A stretch of DNA of 64,000 nucleotides from contig NC_085123.1 of the NCBI RefSeq assembly GCF_030269925.1, forward strand, positions 1,736,001 through 1,800,000, read 5' to 3'. A program made the translations under genes and the position numbers. Positions 36,129-44,740 of the stretch are shown here, piece by piece. Under the pieces are notes generated by a model that worked only from the letters and a program-made list of their open reading frames with translations, was not told the DNA's origin and did not search any database. Numbering within the stretch: position 1 is the stretch's first letter; each line of letters begins with the position of its first letter. This DNA comes from Bombyx mori (Eukaryota > Arthropoda > Insecta > Lepidoptera > Bombycidae).

Positions 36129-36283
36129 TATCTTTTTATTTTTATTGCTTAGATGTGTGGAGGAGCTCACGGCCCGATCGTGAACATTTGATAAATACGT
36201 ATTTCATTCATACGAATACCGGTGCATCGCTAAATACGAACTCTCCGCACGTCTTATCCTTTATGCCACGTCGACTTCCATGG
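36129..36283 (-). repeat. Bm1-type SINE with a large internal deletion
   Basis: 3' end (ttattgcttagatgtgtgga, gagctcacggccc) is joined directly at about 36176 to the head region (gatcgtgaacatttgataaa, ccggtgcatcgctaaatacg, cgtcttatcctttatgccac). Roughly 260 bp of body is missing. Confidence 0.75.
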
Positions 36284-36399
36284 CAGTGATCCTGGGCAGT
36301 CACTAGTCTCTGAGGGCAATGCTTGACTTGTCCACAATTTCCCAGAAGGAGACAGCGGAATGAGAGAGAGGGTGAGCTCAAACCTATCCACACGGTCAA

Positions 36400-36890
36400 G
36401 GAAAGGTTTTGGCCTGACTCCATCTCCTATAAGAAGCGTCCTACCCCCTAGTGTAGGTTGGGAGCCGAGCATACAAGTCCCTCCTGCGCACTACCATCAC
36501 TATATCTATAGCGCGTATGGAAGCAAATCCACAGAAATCCGAAAAGCGACCGATTGGCAACGTATCGCGATCCCATTCAGTGGGATGGTTCTAGTCCAGC
36601 GAGGTGTTCTGGACTCCAGCGGCACCGTCTGTGGCGCCCTGTCAAGCTACCGTACCATGATGGTTGTCATACGACGACTCCATCTCCGAACTCCATTGTA
36701 GTCTGGACCATGGAACCCTACCTTCCTTTCTCGGGTTCTGTCTCGGGCGGAACTTTGGGCGAGAACGCAACGGAATCGTTTAGTGGTTGGGCCTTTCACA
36801 TCTTCGTCCACCGAGCCCTACTTCTATCGCTCGATTCCTCGGCGTGGGGACCTCATAGCAGGCTCGGTACTCGGTACGGAAGAAAAAGCG
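36400..36890 (+). repeat. R1-clade-like LINE 3' region, diverged
   Basis: gttctggactccagcggcac, cgtaccatgatggttgtcat and ggcgtggggacctcatagca with gctcggtactcgg follow the order of the R1-clade 3' UTR seen elsewhere in reverse. An A-rich stretch (ggaagaaaaagcggg) follows. No open RT region. Confidence 0.4.
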
Positions 36891-37347
36891 GGACGTTCGC
36901 TGAATTATCACATCATTCCTTAAAGCGGGACAGCGGGTAGGGTATCATAGATAGTGAGATAGACAATTACTCAAGATCGTTATTAGCGAGAAAGTTAAGA
37001 AGAAATACGAGTTGCCTATAATTTGTTTTAATATAAATCCATAATTCAGTCTGTCTCATAAGAACACAAATAACGAAAAATATCAAATGTCGTGTATTGA
37101 TTTCTTTCTTAATTTGAAAAACTAGGAAGCATCTGAATCGTACACATTTTTCGTCGTTTTGGGTCAACCAGCAAACACATTTTATGACCAAAACAAAGCA
37201 AACAAGGATGACTAAAGTCTAAATGCTATGTTTAAAACCATATTAAATCGACCTAGTGACAACAAAGAATGAACAGTAACTAAGTAAGCAAAAACAAATG
37301 AAATTAGAATTAGAATACATTAAATTATCTTCTTATCCAACTTTCAG

Positions 37348-38766
37348 GTCACACGTCCATCTCGTTTGGATAGCGGACAGACAATGACGAAATAATTCGT
37401 AATTCGAACACGACGGTATGGGCAACAGTCTCAGCAGCGCCAACAGCCGGAAATGGCAGAAACGGAAACGACAGCCTCCTTCTCAAACAGAATCGTCCAG
37501 GGTGCTGTTTCTGCTGTACCTAATACACAGAACTTGGAACGTGCTGGTAGAGCATGTTGACTCTAAAAGTGCAAGGTATGGAACAAAAACAAAATGAACT
37601 AATTTTGACTTGGTCAAGATTCTTGGTCAATTTTCATACCATTAAACTGTTGTTAAAAAGTTACGAGTGTGCAACCCTAGCCTAATTAAGGCAAGATACT
37701 ATTTCCTGGCCATGCATCATTAGTAATGCTACGCGCTGGGGCTCGGGATAAATAAAACTTTCACCGAAGTACAAATTAAAACTCTATTTAACACTTAGAA
37801 CACTTAAGGAACTCTTCACAATTCGTAATTCACTTGTTCCGCTTCACTTCATTTGATCCGTTTACTGTTTCGCTTCGAACAAAACCTTCATGTCATCTCT
37901 GCAACGCTTTTATAGTCGACACGACAGATCTACAATGATCGAGAACATTCCCGGTAGGACCAGTCGTTTCGATATGTTTCCGCTATTTGATAACAGATGG
38001 CGTTACATTTCTCAAGCGTTCTTGCTAATACTATTCCTTTTGATATTCGTTTCTGCTATTTGATGACAGATGGCGTTACTCTTGCTGGCGTAAAAGTAAT
38101 CAACGCATGCCCCTGTGCTTTTTTTTTATTACTTAGATGGGTGGACGAGCTCACAGTCCACCTGGTATTAAGTGATTACTGGAGCCCATAGACATCTATA
38201 ACGTAAATTGAGACCCACCCACCTTGAGATATAAGTTCTAAGGTCTCAGTATAGTTACAACGGCTGCTCCGCCCTTCAAACCGAAACGCGTTACTGCTTC
38301 ACGGCAGAATTAGGCAGGGTGGTGGTACCTACCAGCGCGGACACACAAAACGTCCTACCACCAGTAATTACGCAAATTATAATGTTGCGGATTCGATTTT
38401 TATTACACGATGTTATTCCTTCACCGTGGAAGTCAATCGTGAACATTTGTTGAGTACGTATTTCATTAGAAAAATTGGTACCCGCCTGAGATTCGAACAC
38501 CGGTGCATCGCTCAACACGAATGCATCGGAGTCTTATCCTTTAGGCCACGACGACTGTATGTCGGCTGTATACTAAATGAATACATACTTACATATCCCT
38601 CCCTAATTTCCAGATGGCGTGGCTCCCATACAGCGCCAAGTGCTGGTGGCGATCTGGCCAGGGGGTTTGACTCCGTGAGTCTGGCTGACTCCGATCCTGG
38701 TTCCTGTTATTCGGCTTGCTGCTGCAGCTACTGCCGATTAAGAGAATGCGCTCAGGATAACACCAG
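37348..38766 (+). CDS. Unknown gene: two phase-matched coding exons of an MGN-start protein
   Basis: Not recognised. Exon A (37348-37575) follows acceptor ctttcag. It has a tiny upstream frame (ATG ACG AAA TAA at 37384), then ATG at 37418 opening MGNSLSSANSRKWQKRKRQP, a stretch TESSRVLFLLYLIHRTW, and NVLVEHVDSKSA, and ends at donor gcaag|gtatgg in phase 2. Exon B (38614-38766) follows acceptor taatttccag, completes the Arg codon and reads WRGSHTAPSAGGDLARGFDS, then VSLADSDPGSCYSACCCSYC and RLRECAQDNT, ending at caccag|gtacta, again phase 2. MGNSxS fits an N-myristoylation start, followed by a basic patch; CYSACCCSYC could be palmitoylated or bind metal. That would place the product at a membrane, by inference only. 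A stronger-looking donor (tcc|gtgagt) at 38674/38675 inside exon B could give a shorter exon. The intron holds a solo-LTR candidate and a Bm1 SINE. Downstream exons were not found and may lie past the Jockey LINE or outside the window. Confidence 0.55.
37690..38095 (-). mobile_element. Candidate solo LTR
   Basis: On the minus strand a TATA-like ctataaaagcgttgcagaga is followed about 140 bases later by aaatagagttttaatttgta and gtgaaagttttatttatccc, the promoter and poly(A) layout of an LTR. Near-identical units gctatttgataacagatggc and gctatttgatgacagatggc lie at 37982 and 38056. No gag or pol is nearby, and the borders are not fixed. Confidence 0.35.
38119..38556 (-). repeat. Bm1-type SINE, full length with tRNA-like head
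   Basis: T-run at 38119, full body, then ggtacccgcctgagattcga, accggtgcatcgctcaacac and ttaggccacgacgac. Lies in the intron of the unknown gene and ends 58 bases before exon B. Confidence 0.88.
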
Positions 38767-38779
38767 GTACTATTGGTAC

Positions 38780-39490
38780 ATTGAAATAATACCAAACTAC
38801 TAGCCGTAATCATCCATTAACATGTCCAGATTATGAGCTTTAGAATTGAACCTGGGAAAAGGTATTAGGTTCCCAACGATAAATCAAAGGTTCGCTTGGT
38901 CTCCATCACCACGCCAATGGCCTAAGAGTTAGTATTTAACTATGTGATTACTTGACCCAGATGATAGTCCCACAGTTTCGATTCCGTATCAAAGTCAATA
39001 TAATTGTTCAAGATGTTTTTTATTTGTTCCGGATACTATTAATATAAGAAAAATCCTAGCCTAAGCCCTATTTAATGTTGCTCGATTTACTTTGTTTTCA
39101 ATAAATCATATCTTCACAGGTAAGACTGATATGCGACCGATGGACCCAATCTTTAATTCGTTGTAAGCCATGCAAAAATTTATTCAGGAAGACTACGGTC
39201 TTTAGAACAGTAGTTTACGACTTTAGGACCCTCAATCTTTAGGTCAATATTCATTATTCTAGCAATAGTTAATGCTCCTCTCACTAAACCAGTCGTATAG
39301 AGACATTTTATATCATTACACTTTTCTCTCAGAGATACTGAATGGTTAATAAGCTACTATTATTACAAGTATACGGCTAAACAAACAGTAAAATCGGCAG
39401 AATAAAATAAATCACATGCCATTGCTCTGCCCTATTCCAGTTTTTGTTAAAATGTCCCTATTTGACATTTATCTATTTGATATCTATATC
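38780..39490. other. No gene seen
   Basis: No exon continuing the unknown gene could be identified. AT-rich, no named repeat. Confidence 0.4.
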
Positions 39491-39537
39491 TACACTAATA
39501 TATAAATCTACAGGGATTTTTACGGATGTTCCGTTAT

Positions 39538-39540
<3 letters not shown>
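39490..39540 (+). mobile_element. 5' end of a Helitron-like element split by the Jockey LINE
   Basis: tctacactaatatataaatc and acagggatttttacggatgt continue, across the LINE, with actactgaaccatgcatcct at 44741 onward. This 5'-TC plus AT-rich start is typical of the Helitron-like repeats here. The 3' border of the host repeat was not located. Confidence 0.45.
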
Positions 39541-39590
<50 letters not shown>

Positions 39591-39593
<3 letters not shown>

Positions 39594-39818
39594 ATTGAAG
39601 GATTACTGGTGGCCCGGAGGCCTTTCCAGTTTCACCAGGACAGGTGGGCGAGCAAAGGCTCAGCCAGGAGGGGTGGGATTTGCTAACAGCTACCCGAGCG
39701 CCTCCGAAGGAGACCTAACAGCTCAAGAGCAGCTGTTTCGCGAATGAATCTACTACCGGATCGGAATCGCGACCCGCTGAGAAGATCCGGCGAGAAACTC
39801 AGCGAGCTGATTCATGGG
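39591..39818 (-). other. 3' UTR of the Jockey LINE
   Basis: Between the ORF2 stop and the poly(A) tail. Part of it (ggattactggtggcccgg, gagcaaaggctca, gcctccgaaggagacctaac) recurs as a truncated copy at 63500-63655. Confidence 0.75.
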
Positions 39819-42695
39819 TTAGGTTGCACGGCGAACTCTTTGTCGAGTTCGACGAGTACGGTTACCGAGGTCCCTAAGCCTGCTCCTAGAGCTGAAGGCG
39901 TCTAGTGCGAAGGTTATTGGATCTGATGGATCCGTAAGGACGTGTCTAGGGCGTCGACGGTGACTGGCTCCTGCATGATCAGGATTCGGGGAGTAGTCAG
40001 CGGCGGCTACGATAAGGCGATTATCATGACGCATAGCCTTATCGAAGTACCGTTCCGACGCTGACTTCATGTATTTCTGTATAGATTCGAGGCCCAGGTC
40101 GTCGTGTAGGTCAACGTTCCTCACGAACCACGGAGCTCCGACGGCTAACCTGCAAAAGCGGGATTGTAGAGATTGAAGGGTGTCTATGTGCGTGCGGGCC
40201 GCGTGAGCGAACACCACACTCGCGTAAGTCATGACGGGCCTTATGCAAGTTTTGTAAAGTGTCACCTTGTTCCGAAGGGACATTTTACTCCGCTTACAAA
40301 TCATGGGGTAGAGTCTACCGAGAATAAACGCGGCACGGTCACGGACTGATTTTATATGCGGGCGGAATGTCATCGATGCATCCAGGGTAACGCCCAGGTA
40401 CTTGACCTTCCTGGCCCAGGGTATGGATTGACTAAAGAGAGTAATCGGGGGTGTGAGATTCCTCCTCCTAATACGGGAGGAAATCCGTGTGGAGCTTCCC
40501 CTCTGAAAGAGCACCGCAGTACTTTTCGCTGGGTTGATGTCTATGCGCCATTTTCGGAACCACTGTCCTAGGGCTAGGGCTGCGCTCTGAAGCTTCTTCG
40601 CGATTAGGGACTTGTTTCTACTGGAATAGTAAACAGTCGTGTCGTCGGCGAATAAAGCTAAATGGGTCGGCGGCGACCGGGGAATATCGTTAACGAATAA
40701 GCTAAATAGGAGGGGTGAGAGGACAGAGCCTTGCGGGACTCCAGCTGTGAGAGGTCGTGGGGAGGAGCGGGTTCCCTCGACTCGATATCGAAAAGAGCGG
40801 TTCGACAAGAAGTCCCGTATGATGAGCACGAGACTATCCGGCACACCCATGTTGAATAGTTTGAAAATCAAACCGTTGTGCCAGACTTTGTCGAACGCTT
40901 TTGCGACGTCGAAGAAGAGAGCTCCCGTGTATAACGGTTTTGGTCGATTAAGCCCCACAAGAATGTGCTCCGTGAGGCGGTGCACCTGTTGAACGCATGA
41001 GTGATTTGTACGGAATCCGAATTGTTCATCGATGAGAATGCCCTTGGATGAGACGAAGTCTCTGAGGCGTTTGTAGAGCAGACGCTCATACAGTTTGCCT
41101 AGAGACATGAGGAGGCTAATCGGGCGGTAGCTCGTCGGATGATTTTTTGGTTTACCGGGTTTGTGTATGCCGATAACGTCCGCTTCTTTCCACACCGCGG
41201 GAAAGATACAGTTCGCCATAGCGGCATTGAAAATAGATGCCAACATCACGATGAGTTGGACGGGTAGAAGTTTAATAACGCGGTTGGATATACCGTCGGA
41301 ACCGGGAGCCTTGCGAGGACGTAGGTCTTTGATCAAGTCTTTAACTTCCATCGGGGTGACGGGTGGTAACACATCAGAGGGTGGCAAGGAGGCTCTGCGT
41401 TCTACCTCACTGTCTACTAATTCTACATGCACAGGGTCCACGGATTGAGTGCTGGGCGTGCACTGGGTTTGCAATGTATCGGCCAGCAGCTCTGCTTTTT
41501 CGTCATCATCGAACGCCGTGAGTCGGCCTGAGGGGCCTACGAGGGGGGGCATAGTTACTACCGTATCCGATTTGAGAGTACGAGCTAAGCGGTAGTAAGA
41601 CCTTTGGGAGGGCGCGAGTCCTTCTAAGAAATCAGACCATCTGGCATCTCGGACTTCGGCGATGCGAGACTTTACGTCGCGTTGTAGGGCACGCATTCGA
41701 ATACGATTTTCCGCGGTAGGATACCTGTCGTAGGCGCGTATCGAGGCGTTCTTAGCTCTAAGGAGTTCCCTAATATCGTCGGACAATTTGAAGCGGTGAA
41801 GGAAGTCCTCCGCTACAACTTGTTTCGATGACCTATCTAATGTCGAGGTGATGTGTGACGTTAAGATGTCTATGGCTTCAGCGGTATCCTGAGGAGACGG
41901 GGTAGAGTCCGGGCTAAACGGTAGCGATGGTGGATCAGATTCAGCCAGGCTGATGCCCAGCGTGTGCCAATCCACCACAGTCCTCGTGACGGGAACGGAA
42001 TCGGGAGCGCGACCGAGCTTCATAACGACGGGACGGTGGTCTGAATCTAACTCTGAAACTACTTCGATCGAGTGTAAGCGCAGAGTTACGTTTTTTAATA
42101 ACGCTATGTCGAGTATATCCGGGCGATGCGCGATATTTAGCGGGTAGTGAGTCGGGATTAGCGGAGCGACGATATCGAAGGCGAGATTATCGACTAACGC
42201 GTCAAGCCGCCTGCCATTCGGGGTTGTGGTGTGTGAGTTCCACCTGATGTGTTTACAATTTAGGTCGCCCGCCAGAATGACAGAGCTCCCCATACCGAGC
42301 AGCGCCTCGATATCACTGCTTAGAACGATCTTATCCGGTGGAAGATAAACGGACGCGATAACGATCGGCGCGTGTCCCGTCAGTGAGATTCGGCACACTG
42401 ATGCTTCGATATTAGCGAGCGCGGGAGGATCGAGTGGGACGCAATGCAGGGCTCTTCTATAGTAAATGACGGTACCACCACCACGAGCAGAGAGCCTGTC
42501 GTTCCTGACCATGTTATAGTTCGCGATTTTAGGGTCACGGCGCGCGGGCTTAAGTAGGGTCTCCTGCACTAAAAAGATATCAATTTGATGGTCACGCAAA
42601 AAGTCAGAAACCTGATCACGTTGATTTGCGAGACCGTAAGCGTTAAAAAATCCTATCGTTACGGATAGGGGCTTTATTCTACTTATATACGCCAT
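39819..42695 (-). CDS. LINE ORF2: AP-like endonuclease and reverse transcriptase
   Basis: 958 residues without a stop. Nicks target DNA and copies the element RNA at the nick (target-primed reverse transcription, nuclear). Endonuclease at about 10-230: QE at 44-45, AGDLNC near 142-147, SDHRPV at 218-223. RT at about 450-740: KAPGSDGI at 462-469, SYRPIS at 522-527, DVAKAFD at 596-602, GVPQGSVLSP at 652-661, catalytic FADD at 682-685, YLGV near 765. All key residues are present. The C-terminal 200 residues have no RNase H that I can see. The ATG lies three bases after the ORF1 stop (TAA-TCA-ATG), so translation is probably by reinitiation after ORF1. Usual length for Jockey ORF2 is about 900-1000 residues. 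Confidence 0.93.
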   Translation of the reverse strand: MAYISRIKPLSVTIGFFNAYGLANQRDQVSDFLRDHQIDIFLVQETLLKPARRDPKIANYNMVRNDRLSARGGGTVIYYRRALHCVPLDPPALANIEASVCRISLTGHAPIVIASVYLPPDKIVLSSDIEALLGMGSSVILAGDLNCKHIRWNSHTTTPNGRRLDALVDNLAFDIVAPLIPTHYPLNIAHRPDILDIALLKNVTLRLHSIEVVSELDSDHRPVVMKLGRAPDSVPVTRTVVDWHTLGISLAESDPPSLPFSPDSTPSPQDTAEAIDILTSHITSTLDRSSKQVVAEDFLHRFKLSDDIRELLRAKNASIRAYDRYPTAENRIRMRALQRDVKSRIAEVRDARWSDFLEGLAPSQRSYYRLARTLKSDTVVTMPPLVGPSGRLTAFDDDEKAELLADTLQTQCTPSTQSVDPVHVELVDSEVERRASLPPSDVLPPVTPMEVKDLIKDLRPRKAPGSDGISNRVIKLLPVQLIVMLASIFNAAMANCIFPAVWKEADVIGIHKPGKPKNHPTSYRPISLLMSLGKLYERLLYKRLRDFVSSKGILIDEQFGFRTNHSCVQQVHRLTEHILVGLNRPKPLYTGALFFDVAKAFDKVWHNGLIFKLFNMGVPDSLVLIIRDFLSNRSFRYRVEGTRSSPRPLTAGVPQGSVLSPLLFSLFVNDIPRSPPTHLALFADDTTVYYSSRNKSLIAKKLQSAALALGQWFRKWRIDINPAKSTAVLFQRGSSTRISSRIRRRNLTPPITLFSQSIPWARKVKYLGVTLDASMTFRPHIKSVRDRAAFILGRLYPMICKRSKMSLRNKVTLYKTCIRPVMTYASVVFAHAARTHIDTLQSLQSRFCRLAVGAPWFVRNVDLHDDLGLESIQKYMKSASERYFDKAMRHDNRLIVAAADYSPNPDHAGASHRRRPRHVLTDPSDPITFALDAFSSRSRLRDLGNRTRRTRQRVRRAT

Positions 42696-42698
42696 TGA

Positions 42699-44321
42699 TT
42701 ACCGGCGGAGTGAGGGGAGGACGTACGTATTTAATGACGCGTATACGTCGGCGTATTCTTGCACAACGGCGATAAAGTGTTGTGCAGTGGAGGCAGAGCG
42801 AATGGCGTCGCCCAAAGCGTTAACGCGCTCAAAGTTGATCGACTGAAAGAAGTCGATCGCTAAAGCGAGATTGTCGGACGCGGTCGGAGGGCAAGTCGCG
42901 GGAGAGGGACGAGTCGCGGGGGCGGGACGAATCGCGGAGGAGGGAGTTGTAGCCGTGTTCATGTACGGCAGCGGTTTCGCCCAGGCCGAGACACTGGGCA
43001 CCGGCGCCGGAACGAACGCTGGCTTAGCCTGCGACACAGAGGGTGCCGAGGCTTTGATGTCTGGGCCGGAAGCTCGGAGGCGGTTTTGGCGGGCGACGCG
43101 GCGATTTATTTTCGGGGCTCGGGGGCATCCGCGGTAATTTGCGGGGTGACCCTGTGTTCGACACAGGACGCAGCTAGGCGGTTCTGTCGCGGTTTTTTGA
43201 TCGCGAGTGCATAGGGCCGTGGCGTGATCGCCTAAGCACTTGACGCATCGGGGGCGCGCGTGACAGTTACGGGAAGAATGCCCGTATAATTGGCAGTTAT
43301 GGCACTGACTAGGTGTGCCTTTCTTGTGTGGGGTTTCGACTGCGATTCCGGAAAGGCTACAGACCGTTCGGATGTTGAATATTTGCTTACCCTCGGGGGT
43401 AGGCTGGAGGGCGACGAGAACCATATTATATGGCTCCCTTCCGCGGCCTGTGTGCATGCGGTGTACGGAGTTAACCGGTAGGCCTTGTTCGAGAAGGTCG
43501 GCCTTGACGAGCTCGGCATCCAACTCTTTAGGGATGCCACGTATAACGGCACGGAGTTCGCGCTCCTCCTGGAGCGTATATGTGTGGAAACTTATACGCT
43601 CCTTACGGAGGTAAGAAGAGAGGGCCCTATGGTCGTCGGATGTTCGAACCTTAATTTGAATGCCGTTCGCGAGGTTACGGGCATTCGTAAAATTGATATT
43701 TTTGGCCTTAAGGGCCAGGGAAACTCGTTCCCAAGCTGCCTTCTCTTGAAGGATTACCGGGGGAGGGGTCTGGGCTTTATTTTGTGCCACCGGACGCGGC
43801 GACGGAGTGGCACGGGCTGGAGGCGCAACGGGAGTCTGAGGGCGGGGGCGCGACGCGTTCGCGGCTTTGCTAATTTTAGCGGCCGCGGGAGCTCGAGACT
43901 CCGCGGCACGCTTCTTACCCTTTTGCACCAGGGTGAATCCATCCGTCGATGAGGCGGGAGCGAGGTCGACCTCCATCTCCGAGTCAGAGTCGGAGGACGA
44001 GGAGGCGGGCGCAGGTGACCTACGAGTAGGTGTTTTGGACGGCGCGACGGAGGCAGCGGATGATCGCGCTGCTGGAACGGTGACCACGGCGGACGACGCA
44101 GCAGTTTTACTCGCCAGTATAGGCGACGCGGGAACGGCAGGCACGACGGAGGCTGCGGTGCTCGATGCAGAAGCTTTGCACGCAGGTACAGGCGACGCAG
44201 GAGCAGCGAGCTCGGTGGAGTCCACGAGAGGGCTCGCAGTGTGATCGGCCTTGAAGGCCTGAAACTCGGAAGTGAGCTTTGGGTAGCGAAGCCGGAGAAA
44301 TTCCGCAAATACAGCGTCCAT
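42699..44321 (-). CDS. LINE ORF1: Gag-like RNA-binding protein with CCHC zinc knuckles
   Basis: 540 residues from the ATG at 44319-44321 (MDAVFAEFLRLRYPKL). The frame is open to 44498, but the extra 59 residues look like 5' UTR translation (MVCFFLLFPFCCDF), so I prefer the internal start. It packages LINE RNA into ribonucleoprotein. Order: short helical N-terminus, a long Ala/Pro/Ser-rich low-complexity region, a conserved pre-knuckle domain (AVIRGIPKELDAELVKADLL to GIAVETPHKKGTPSQ), then knuckles CHNCQLYGHSSRNC, CVKCLGDHATALC and CVLCRTQGHPANYRGC, and a helical tail (LALAIDFFQSINFERVNALG). The pre-knuckle plus CCHC pattern is typical of Jockey-group Gag proteins. Confidence 0.9.
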   Translation of the reverse strand: MDAVFAEFLRLRYPKLTSEFQAFKADHTASPLVDSTELAAPASPVPACKASASSTAASVVPAVPASPILASKTAASSAVVTVPAARSSAASVAPSKTPTRRSPAPASSSSDSDSEMEVDLAPASSTDGFTLVQKGKKRAAESRAPAAAKISKAANASRPRPQTPVAPPARATPSPRPVAQNKAQTPPPVILQEKAAWERVSLALKAKNINFTNARNLANGIQIKVRTSDDHRALSSYLRKERISFHTYTLQEERELRAVIRGIPKELDAELVKADLLEQGLPVNSVHRMHTGRGREPYNMVLVALQPTPEGKQIFNIRTVCSLSGIAVETPHKKGTPSQCHNCQLYGHSSRNCHARPRCVKCLGDHATALCTRDQKTATEPPSCVLCRTQGHPANYRGCPRAPKINRRVARQNRLRASGPDIKASAPSVSQAKPAFVPAPVPSVSAWAKPLPYMNTATTPSSAIRPAPATRPSPATCPPTASDNLALAIDFFQSINFERVNALGDAIRSASTAQHFIAVVQEYADVYASLNTYVLPSLRR

Positions 44322-44465
44322 GATGTCTACGTGCCCAGGTGGGGCTACCCTGGGTCTTAGAAAACACTCGCCTTGCGGCGAGGCCCCAACTTCTCGGACC
44401 TGAGCGGTTCTATTGAACACAGGTGGCGATGCGGCACGATTACTGCAGGACAAAGAAAAATCACA

Positions 44466-44729
44466 ACAAAACGGAAATAGCAAAAAGAAACAAACCAATT
44501 AAACACTTCCAGGAAGACAGTTTGTCGGCAGATGTACCACGAACACAGAAATAACAAAAGGAAACAAAACAAATAAAAACTTCCAGGAAGAGCACTTAGT
44601 CGGCAGATGTACCACGAACACAGGCCGCGCGAACAATGGCCGGGCTAACAAAAGCCGGGCGAACAAAGGCCGGGCGATCGAGTGGTCGATGAGCACGTCC
44701 GCGCGTGACGGGTGCCTCTATCGGAATGG
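44466..44729 (-). promoter_or_regulatory. 5' UTR of the LINE with 74-bp tandem repeats, likely internal promoter
   Basis: The unit starting acttccaggaaga, with gtcggcagatgtaccacgaa, occurs at 44505 and again at 44579 (period 74), with part of a third unit at 44466-44504. Outside it, ggccgggc-type units of about 16 bases (gaacaaaggccgggcgatcg, taacaaaagccgggcgaac) occur three to four times at 44623-44680. Such 5' monomers act as internal promoters in some LINEs; here that is inference. Confidence 0.6.
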
Positions 44730-44740
44730 TCCGTTATAAC

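Larger units (their letters stand above)
39541..44729 (-). mobile_element. Full-length Jockey-clade LINE (non-LTR retrotransposon)
   Basis: A complete 5.2-kb element: 5' UTR with tandem repeats, ORF1, ORF2, 3' UTR and a 50-nt poly(A) tail (T-run 39541-39590). It is flanked by identical 11-base duplications (tccgttataac) at 39530-39540 and 44730-44740. ORF1 carries three CCHC knuckles and ORF2 an APE endonuclease and RT, the Jockey layout. Both ORFs are open, so it may be competent or very recently so. The clade call rests on motif recognition. Confidence 0.9.

Noticed and set aside
36360..36940. Overlapping + frames of 113 and 128 codons.
   Set aside because: They fall in a degenerate R1-like LINE 3' region and lack recognisable protein features.
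38426..38613. Extension of exon B upstream as one continuous 125-codon frame.
   Set aside because: The upstream part is the head of a Bm1 SINE; the acceptor at 38613/38614 explains the coding start better.
43754..44308. A 184-codon Pro/Arg-rich minus frame and + frames at 43485-43952.
   Set aside because: Shadows of the GC-rich ORF1 of the Jockey LINE.
44322..44498. Upstream start of LINE ORF1 at 44498.
   Set aside because: The extra residues are Phe/Cys-rich and look like translated 5' UTR; the Met at 44321 begins a plausible Gag N-terminus.
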